64,000 bases of DNA from positions 372,001 through 436,000 of the forward strand of contig JANFNE010000036.1 in the NCBI GenBank assembly GCA_024867545.1, written 5' to 3'. This DNA is from Phytopythium helicoides (taxonomy: Eukaryota > Oomycota > Peronosporomycetes > Pythiales > Pythiaceae). Below are positions 56,791 through 64,000 of this stretch, piece after piece; within the stretch, counting starts at the first letter, position 1; each line of letters starts with the position of its first letter. The notes below the pieces were generated by a model. The model saw only the letters and a list, made by a program, of their open reading frames with translations. It had not been told where the DNA came from and did no database searches. The position numbers were made by a program, and so were the translations under genes.

Positions 56791-58214
56791 ATGGTCAAGA
56801 AGCGCGTGCTGTCGCCGCTGCCGGTGTTCGACCAGAGCGCGCTGCCCGAGTTCCTGGCGGCCCACGGCTTCAAGGAGCTGCACGCCAAGACGATCTGGCG
56901 CTTCCTGGCGCAGAACCCGGACAAGCAGATCCAGGACGTGCCCCAGGTGCCGCTCAAGCTGCGCAAGCTGCTCGAGGAGCACTTCGCCGTCTTCACGACC
57001 ACGCTCACGGCCGAGCAGCACTCCAAGGATGGAACGGTCAAGATGCTGCTGCGCCTGCAGGACGGACACGCCATTGAGGCAGTCATCATGCGCCACAAGG
57101 GTCGCAACACGCTCTGCGTGTCCTCGCAGGTCGGCTGCCAGATGGGGTGCACGTTCTGCGCCACGGGCACCATGGGCATCATCGCCGACCTGTGCAGCGG
57201 AGAGATCCTGGAGCAGCTCGCCTTTGCCAACCGCGTCGCGCCCATCCGCAACGTTGTCTTCATGGGCATGGGCGAGCCACTCAACAACTACGATGCGGTC
57301 CTCGCCGCCATTCGCGCCATGACGAGTATCTTCGGACTCGCTCCCAAGCACATTACGCTCTCCACTGTCGGTGTCATTCACCGCATCCGCCAATTGACCC
57401 GCGTAAGATGACACCTATCACCTTGAGTCGTGGTTACTCGCTAATTTTTTTTTTTTTTGTATGACTCAAAACAGGACGCTCCTTTGGTGCGCCTCGCGCT
57501 GTCGCTGCACGCGCCGACACAAGAGCTACGCTCGGAGATCGTCCCAACCTCCAAAGCGTTCCCGCTTGACAAGCTCATGGAGGCAATTGATGATCATCTC
57601 GCTCAAAAGTACGTGCTGGTCTGGCAAGCCTTCCATTCAAACAGATAGATGGCTAAGTTCGCTAACATCCTCGCAGGGACGGCCGCCTTGTTATGGTTGA
57701 ATACTGCATGCTGGAAGGCGTCAATGACTCGATTGAGACGGCGCACATCCTGGGCAAGTTGATGCAGAACCGGTCTGTGCACGTGAACCTAATCCCGTAC
57801 AACACGACCGAGGTCGACGCACAGTTTCGCTCTCCGTCTCCGGAGGCGATCCGCGCCTTCCACGCAGTGCTGCGTGACCCGTACAACCTCAAGGTAACGA
57901 TCCGAGAGAACCACGGCACGGATATCGACGGTGCATGCGGCCAGCTGGCGCTCAAGAGCAAGACGGACAATGCTGCTGCCACTCAGAACCAGCAGCGAGA
58001 CATCGAGGACCTCGGCCGACGGGCTCCCGTGTCAAGCACACCGAGCCCCAAGCCCAAGAAGAAGATGATTGGCGTCAAGGTGACCAGCAACGATGGGTGG
58101 GGTGACAATGCGACTGAGTTCTTTTTCCGCAATCAGCAGTCGATTGGCTACTGCTTGTTCGCCGCGTCCGCCTTGGTGTTTGCGATCGGCGCTCTCCGCA
58201 GGCTCAAGGCGTAA
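56791..58214 (+). CDS. RlmN-type radical SAM RNA methyltransferase with C-terminal membrane tail
   Basis: Exons 56791-57402, 57475-57608 and 57677-58214 give 427 residues. The family's order is complete: N-terminal helical part (LHAKTIWRFLAQNPDKQIQD), RNTLCVSSQVGCQMGCTFCA with the CxxxCxxC cluster cysteines, FMGMGEPLNNYDAV, HITLSTVGVIHRIRQL, LALSLHAPTQELRSEIVP, and EYCMLEGVNDSIETA with IRENHGTDIDGACGQL, which carries the second catalytic cysteine (ACGQL). RlmN makes 2-methyladenosine in 23S rRNA and some tRNAs. Past the catalytic core there is a ~70-residue Lys/Ser/Pro linker and a hydrophobic helix (SIGYCLFAASALVFAIGALR) five residues from the end, which would make it tail-anchored. No N-terminal organelle targeting is obvious. 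A T13-type run lies in intron 1. Clean frame. Confidence 0.92.
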
Positions 58215-58566
58215 AGAAAGCCAGGGGATGTTTATTTGGTAGAAGCGACTCGATAAAATTCTACGTAGTCTTGCCTTTCAACGCTGTGCAGGATTTACAG
58301 TGCACACTACTTTTATGCCCCGATTTCAACCCTACAGTAATTGTTCTCAAATGACAATTCTCCATGACCGAACAGGTGTTCATACGTGTTGGTCAAACCA
58401 ACTTAGTTAGGGAGGGACCCATCGACGTTGTTTGTTTGAATTACTTCCTGACCTAATTGCTAAACTACAAGTTGCTACTTCTTCTTGAGCGGGATTCTTT
58501 CGCATATAAATCAAGCGCACATACCACGGGGACCACATGACGAGCAACAGAATTGGCGGGACCGCT
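58215..58566. other. Convergent intergenic region, nothing recognised
   Basis: 352 bp between two convergent stop codons. AT-richer than its neighbours; presumably the two 3' UTRs. No hairpin, repeat or ORF that I can support. Confidence 0.4.
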
Positions 58567-61053
58567 TCAAGATGTCTTCTTCGCTGCGACGCTAACCGTG
58601 TGGCCTGAGCAGCTCAGCAAACAGCTGAGCGCCGTAGGGGCGAACTTGGACGGTCGATAATACTTTAGCGCGTAGAAAGAGTCCTCAAACACGGCGACGA
58701 CTTTCGAAAAAGCGAAGCTGCTAGCACTAACGTTGCGGTCTGGATGGATAGGATCCTCGATCACCAGTGACGGCTTCCCGATTTCTGTGCGACGATTCTC
58801 GGCAAGCCGGTAGATATACCCTCCGTCTCGAATTGACAAACCATTCTTGCGATAGTCGAATAAAATGCCGAAAAACTCCAAAATCATGAGTGTGTGCGCA
58901 CCAAGAGACACATCTGTGGCTTCGTTGACGTCACTGCATTCTGGAATTTGCTCAAGTCCCTTGCTGATTTCATCGTCGCTGTCGGCAGTAGACGACGCGT
59001 TGCTAGCTACGGACGAAGTGGATTCCTCAGTGTCCGCGTAGCTGCTCGAAATGCTGATAGTGTCAGATGTAGCAGTGTCTCGCTTGAGAGACTTTGCTCC
59101 AGACTCACTCGCCGCAATAAGGGGTCGTGCCGAGCTTGTAAAGGGAGCACCAGCCTTTTTGTGACTCAACGACACGGACGTATCGTACGTCCCGGGCTTG
59201 GCTGTCAGCGCAGCGGCATAGCTCGGCGGTGGCGCTGGAGGTGTCACCCTGACCGCACCTGCAGCGACCGCAGCATAGCTGAATCGAGGAGTAGTCGCGG
59301 GTGCACAAGTCTTTGAGCTCGTTGCTATCTGATTTTCGTTTTCGCTGGTCACCTGATCCTTGGAGCTTGAAGAGCGTCCCAGTGCAGCGGCGTACGAAAC
59401 AGAGGGAGACTCGGCAGGGCTTGTCTTCTTCACAAGCTCGGACTCCTTAGCCAACTCAACTTCGGATTTGCTATACTGCGTCTCGATCTTCGTTGTCGTC
59501 GATGAGTGCGCGCTGTCGCCCAAATTCTTCGCAAGCTTATCGAGGGGAGTAAGCGTCGAAGGGAGAGGAGGGATTGAACCAGACGCATACACAGCCGCCG
59601 CTTCAAAACACTGTTGACCATTTCTACATGCACAAGAAAGTAAGACCCACTGCCCGTCGTGGTAGCATTTAGCGCTGCTCCGTACCGTCGCAATTGAGAA
59701 AAATGAATGAGCATCAAAACGACTGAATAGGAACTAAGCCCACCAGTGTACGCGTCGTTCAGCCCACGCTCCCGCAACAACTGCTTGAAGACAATAGCGA
59801 GAGGATACAGCTCTGGGATCTCCTCAGCATAGCGCTTGATAAGGTCTCGAGCCAACAATCCGCTATGAGTCGCTGCGCTTTCGAACGTGATGTCGATAGG
59901 GACCGAGGACTCAGCGCTAACAAGCTTGAGCACTGGGATCTTCGCCGTCTCCAGCACAACGATCGACTCAACCCAGCTCTGCGAACCGAGCACTTTGGCG
60001 AGTTCGCGCAGATGCTTGACAGTTTTCTTCGAATCGATTACTTCAAGAACGTCCTGCTCCAATCGATAATATGAGTGGCAACGTCAGCAAGTCACGAACG
60101 CAAGTGTGAGAGCGTCTCGGTGTGTTTTCCACGCACCAAAACGACAAGATCGACGTCGCTGCTGGGCAACCAGATCCCAGTTGAGTACGATCCAAACGTC
60201 TCAACCTTCGACTGGGGCCACAACGAGTGCACGCATTCGCGAACGTTGGCGATCATTTCTTCAATGTGCACGCGCATCTGCTCGACGGTTGCCCTCGTGT
60301 AGTTGGTGTACTCGAGAATTTCGTCGTGAAGTCTGGTGGCCACACTCGGTGGTAAGAAGCCTTATATCATTCAATGCGGGCATGACTGCAGCAACGAACC
60401 GATCGGCTACCGAGCTGGAGGAAAACGCGCTGGTGTGCCGCGTCCCCCAACTTGGCAGGTGCGATGCATTTGCCGACCTCGACGGTGCGAGGAACATCTT
60501 GAGGTTGCGGCTCTTGAGTCCGTCCTGTTCCATCTCGCCCACCATTCGCACTTTTTCTGCGCCGAAGTCGCTGCCCCTGTCGTCGTCACCGCCGCTTTTG
60601 CAGCCTCTGCTTTCTTTCCCCCAGCAGTCGCCGCCTTAGCGTCCTTGGCCGCCGCGCCAGCAGCAGCAGCAGCAGCAGCAGCGGCGGCGGCGGCGGCGGC
60701 GGCCTTGGCGGCCTTCTCCTTCTTGCTCGCCTTCTGCTTGGCGCCTGTCGCGAGAGCTCGGGGTCAGTAAACAGTCACGAGGCGCGCTGGCACCTGTCGG
60801 ACTCACTCTTCTTTGATGCGGGGGCGTCGCCGGTGGTGCCAATGGCTGGCGCGGCCTTGGCCTTCTTCCCGCCTGGCGCCTTGGCCGGCGCGTCCTGCTG
60901 CGCCTGCGCCTTCTGCTGCGCGCGCTGCAGGTGCTGGCCCGCCTTCTTCTTCTTGCTGAGCTCGTCCTTCTTGGCGCCGGCCACCGCGGGCGCGGGCACG
61001 CTCAGCTGGCGCCGGTGATCCACGATGAACGCGCTGTCGCGCGCGCGCAGCAT
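58567..61053 (-). CDS. TRF4/PAPD5-type non-canonical poly(A) polymerase (5' part uncertain)
   Basis: The catalytic part (60350-59640) has LHDEILEYTNYTRATVEQ, the nucleotidyltransferase motif FGSYSTGIWLPSSDVDLVV with its DxD aspartates, the third aspartate in SVPIDITFES, and LYPLAIVFKQLLRERGLNDA with YTGGLSSYSVVLMLI. A ~230-residue Ser/Thr/Ala-rich insertion follows. The PAP-associated segment LGAHTLMILEFFGILFDYRK / GLSIRDGGYIYRL then closes the domain. TRF4 proteins add short A-tails to nuclear RNAs for exosome decay. The 5' part to ATG 61053 is Lys/Ala-rich with a poly-Ala tract after an intron (~60803-60749); it may belong to this gene or be a separate one. Frame slips near 60345 and 60555 prevent proof. 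The stop at 58567 ends ...VSVAAKKTS. Confidence 0.7.
60657..60705. repeat. Trinucleotide (AGC/GGC)n run coding for poly-alanine
   Basis: About seven AGC/CAG units followed by about seven CGG units on the plus strand. Read on the minus strand in the coding frame they give ~14 alanines within a Lys/Ala-rich region. Confidence 0.85.
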
Positions 61054-62144
61054 TTGCGTTGGCGGAGGCGTCGGGGGAGCGTGGGACTGGCGGAGAGCGC
61101 GAGGGGAAGGGGAGGAGCAGGCGGCAGCGCGCGGGGCGGGGGAAGCGCAGTCGCCGACCGACGGGCCGAGTGCGAGCGGATCGCGACTGGTTCTCACCAA
61201 AAAGGGACTGGCGCCCATGTGAATGGGCGGCCCATGGCGGCCACCAGCTTCGCCTGGCTTTCCAGTTGACTCGCAACGAGGGGCCTTCATAGGCGCCTAG
61301 TAGGGGGCGGCTGTGGAGTCTGCGATTGGCTGAAAAGAAGAGAGATAGGGCCAATCATTTTCGAAAAACCAAAACTGCAAGTCGCGATCTGCCAGACGAG
61401 CATGTCAAGTTGATTTGAGACCGCCGACTTCCTGCATGGAACGCTTGCATCGGCCCCCTATGGAGTCGAAGCTTGCCAGGCAGGAAGCAACGCACTCTCT
61501 CGCAGAGTACATTAGCATACAACGTCCAGCGCGCGTCTGTGCCGCGCGGCGCTTCAAGATAGATAGATACACTTTTCTCTAGGATACCTTGAAGAAGAAG
61601 AAGAAGAAGAACCGCGCCAAGCCATCGCCGCTCGTGCCGCAATGCACGCTGCACGAGCACTACTAAGCTGGCGCCGCGGCAACGAGAGCAGCAGCCCGTC
61701 GATCGACCGCCACTCGTTCCACCGCCGTGCAAAATGCAACTCCAAGTGGCTCGTGATTGGCCGGCGCGCGGCGCGGAAGAGAGCGCGACTTGAGGATTTC
61801 GGCCCGCATACAATCGCCAAGTCACCTGCAAGATCGGCGCTCTTGAAGAAATCAGCCCCGCGGGATCCGCGCCGGCATAGCGGCAACTTCAGAAAAGCCG
61901 CCGCCGCCGCCGCCCCCAGCGCCGCTTCGAGCGCGCCGGTCGCCTGCTCGCGGCGCCAGCGGCAGCTCCAGCCGCTCCTCGCTCCCCGCGGCGCTCGACG
62001 CTCGGCGTTCGGCCCGCCCTCGCCAGCGGAAGTGGCTCGCCTGGCGCCATTCCTTCTTTTTTTTCGAAGGCGACGGAGCCGCTCATTGGCTGCCAGGGCG
62101 GGTTGCCCCCTCTTGAAGCCGCGATCTGCAGCCTGCGGGGGGTC
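61054..62144. promoter_or_regulatory. 1.1-kb divergent intergenic region with CCAAT boxes and a (GAA)n run
   Basis: No coding sequence that I can support. It has four CCAAT-type cores: GATTGGCTGAAAAG (61324), GGCCAATCATTTTC (61349), GTGATTGGCC (61753) and CTCATTGGCTG (62083), the last only ~60 bp before the DUF1769 start. A (GAA)7-type microsatellite lies at 61589-61611. Long ORFs on both strands at 61640-62470 are GC-driven shadows. Confidence 0.5.
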
Positions 62145-64000
62145 ATGGGCGCGCAGTCGCCGCCCTCCGACATGCTGGGCGACCTGGCGCTGCTGTCCAG
62201 CGTCACGGCGGTCGTGCACTTCTTCTGGGGCGTGCGGGGGATACTCGCTGCGCTCGTGCTCGCAGCGGCCGTCGAGCACGGACCGCTGGCGTTCGAGGAG
62301 CTGCGCGTGTGGTGGAAGGAGGCGGGTCCCGTCGCGCAGCAGCTGCCTACAGAGCAAGCAGATGACGAAGAAGCGGACGACGATGAAGAGCAGATGCTAC
62401 CCACGCACAGGTCGGATGCGTCAGCTGACTCGATGCCCTCGGAAAGAGTCGGGATGCGCTGGAGAGTGAACTCGTCAATTGATGATCGGGACGCCATGGA
62501 GGCGACCGCGGGGCTGGAGAGACTGCGTATCCGAGACGTCGCCAGTCTACACGTTTCGAACTCGACTTCCGATGCTGCATCGCCGAGGCTGCCACCGTTC
62601 ACAGCCAACTCACCCGCGCCAATTCCATTTGAGACCGACCTGTTTGTCGGCCAGGTGCTGTTTCTAGTGCGCACGGCATCTCCATCGAATGCGCCGTACG
62701 AAGAACTCTTTGAAGGCAAACGGCGCATGTTTTGGATCCAGGTTCAAGGTCGCTTCAAGCGGGAGCCCCGTGGCGCAGTCTATCTTGGCGGTGAGCTGCC
62801 ATCGCGCATTGCTCCCGGATTCTTTACGCGCAGCTTGGTTGTGGTCATTGTGGGGTTGATTCGGCAGCTACTGCCAGTCGGTGATCTGCATTTTAGCTTT
62901 GGAGACGATAGCAGTGGTGATGGTGCATCTACTCGCCATCAAAACCGCGAGTTGCCAGCGATCTCATTTCCGCTTTATCAATCGGTGGATCAGTTTGTCG
63001 AGACGCCTGAGGGCGAGGACCCTCCCCAACTCGGGTCGATCGATTTCGGAGAGCCCGTCGAAATGCGGGATCGACGCAGACAAACTCCACTCGGTGCGGA
63101 GAAGTATGTTGTTGGCGCCACATATTCGTTTCATTTCCACACAATGTATGTGGATCTGACGAAGTGGGAGACAGTCAACCTTCCAGGTCTAAATTCTATG
63201 GACTTATCTGCGTTTTTTGACACACTTCCGCTTCGTCTCGCCGCGTACGACGTCGTCAAGGCTCCAGGCAGCTCGCGGCATGCACAGGCAAGTAAAAGCT
63301 ACCTATTCTCTTTCGAGATTCAGTACGACAGACATCGCCGCAGCCAGGATCAAAGCAGCAATGGTCAGGTGCAAGATGATGATGCTTTAGCTACGGTTTC
63401 TTCCACGTCGTCGTCATCCACACGAGGCTCCCGTGCTCCAGCTGCAACCGTGAACCCAATCAGCTCTGATCTAAGCACTCGAAGTAGTACGAACGTGAGC
63501 GACGAACTTGCAAGTGAAATCGACGACGACAACTTGAGCTCGTCAATGTCCACGGTAACTGCGGAGATGGATGCAGCAGTGAGGCAGCAGCACCGGAGAT
63601 TCCTCGCAAGAGAGAATGCAAGCCGCCTTGCACGACTCGCTCCTGTATTCCTCTGCTGGATGGAGGAGCTGGACGTGGATTCTGGGGTCCGCCTCGTACA
63701 CTACGTGTTCTCTGTGACAGATTTGTCTGCTGGTTACGACGATGAAGAAGCTGAAAGTGGTGCCCAAGAAGAATCAGGCTCTGATGGTAATGATCGCGAA
63801 CCCATAGAGCCTGCTATTCGACGTCGATGCCTGGCAATAGTTAGCGCGCATACTTTACGCTCAGTGTTCTACGGCCGCGATGGAGCAAAATTTGATCGAC
63901 GGGGGCGTAACGGCGCAAAGGAATCTGAGGAAAGACCATCGATGCTACGAAATGAGCTCAAGACGCTCCGCTTTCACACCCGATCGCGAATCGGGAGTTA
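62145..64000 (+). CDS. DUF1769-family protein (3' end off window)
   Basis: The frame is open for 618 codons from the ATG at 62145 to the window edge, without a stop or an obvious intron. An N-terminal hydrophobic stretch (VTAVVHFFWGVRGILAALVL) may be a membrane helix. After an acidic linker the DUF1769 core appears: ETDLFVGQVLFLVRTASPSN, FEGKRRMFWIQVQGRFKREP and GAVYLGGELPSRIAPGF, then a beta-rich part (YVVGATYSFHFHTMYVDLTK). Long Ser/Asp/Glu-rich spacers follow before a second folded part (FLCWMEELDVDSGVRLVHYV). The family's function is not established. This copy is longer than typical members because of the spacers. Confidence 0.72.
   Translation, partial: MGAQSPPSDMLGDLALLSSVTAVVHFFWGVRGILAALVLAAAVEHGPLAFEELRVWWKEAGPVAQQLPTEQADDEEADDDEEQMLPTHRSDASADSMPSERVGMRWRVNSSIDDRDAMEATAGLERLRIRDVASLHVSNSTSDAASPRLPPFTANSPAPIPFETDLFVGQVLFLVRTASPSNAPYEELFEGKRRMFWIQVQGRFKREPRGAVYLGGELPSRIAPGFFTRSLVVVIVGLIRQLLPVGDLHFSFGDDSSGDGASTRHQNRELPAISFPLYQSVDQFVETPEGEDPPQLGSIDFGEPVEMRDRRRQTPLGAEKYVVGATYSFHFHTMYVDLTKWETVNLPGLNSMDLSAFFDTLPLRLAAYDVVKAPGSSRHAQASKSYLFSFEIQYDRHRRSQDQSSNGQVQDDDALATVSSTSSSSTRGSRAPAATVNPISSDLSTRSSTNVSDELASEIDDDNLSSSMSTVTAEMDAAVRQQHRRFLARENASRLARLAPVFLCWMEELDVDSGVRLVHYVFSVTDLSAGYDDEEAESGAQEESGSDGNDREPIEPAIRRRCLAIVSAHTLRSVFYGRDGAKFDRRGRNGAKESEERPSMLRNELKTLRFHTRSRIGS

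Noticed and set aside
61642..62728. Overlapping long ORFs on both strands
   Set aside because: They are Arg/Ala/Ser-rich with no motifs, typical of GC-rich shadow frames; only the DUF1769 frame has family similarity.

Overview
This window is eukaryotic nuclear DNA. It is gene-dense, with about 25 protein genes in 64 kb, GC-rich coding sequence and short GT-AG introns of roughly 42-125 nt. I infer an oomycete (water mould, stramenopile), probably of the Pythium/Phytophthora kind. The reasons are the intron style, the close spacing of genes on alternating strands, flagellar-type IQ, LRR and coiled-coil proteins, and plant-like FRO ferric reductases next to a phytochelatin synthase. Nothing here names the species. 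I recognised no virus, transposon, CRISPR array, rRNA or convincing tRNA.

Layout: 1-6.9 kb holds most of a large C2/EF-hand/IQ protein that runs off the left edge. 7-23.6 kb is the most coherent block: two inositol-polyphosphate phosphatases (phytase-like), two ferric reductases, a purple acid phosphatase, a phytochelatin synthase and a cysteine dioxygenase, with one unrelated CID/CCCH RNA-processing gene among them. These act on phosphate, iron, heavy metals and thiols. 23.7-32.8 kb holds a membrane cyclic-nucleotide phosphodiesterase, a membrane DnaJ, a CLC chloride channel and a coiled-coil protein. 32.9-40.5 kb holds a Mediator MED1-like gene, an unrecognised gene, a zinc-ribbon protein and a WDR26/GID7-like gene. 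41.8-45.8 kb is a tandem pair of threonine aldolases with a secreted CE1 esterase between them. 45.8-61 kb holds an LRR/IQ protein, a PLU-1/PHD chromatin protein, a membrane-tailed RlmN and a TRF4-type poly(A) polymerase. A DUF1769 protein starts at 62.1 kb and runs off the right edge.

A recurring feature is single-base frame slips in otherwise conserved coding sequence, mostly in short homopolymers. They affect about 14 genes, including likely essential ones, while neighbouring genes are clean. I read most as consensus errors in the assembly, so I annotate those genes as CDS with notes, not as pseudogenes. The densest run (11.7-21.4 kb, four consecutive genes) could still be real decay. Coordinates are spans from start to stop codon; exons are given in the evidence where I could fix splice sites by phase.
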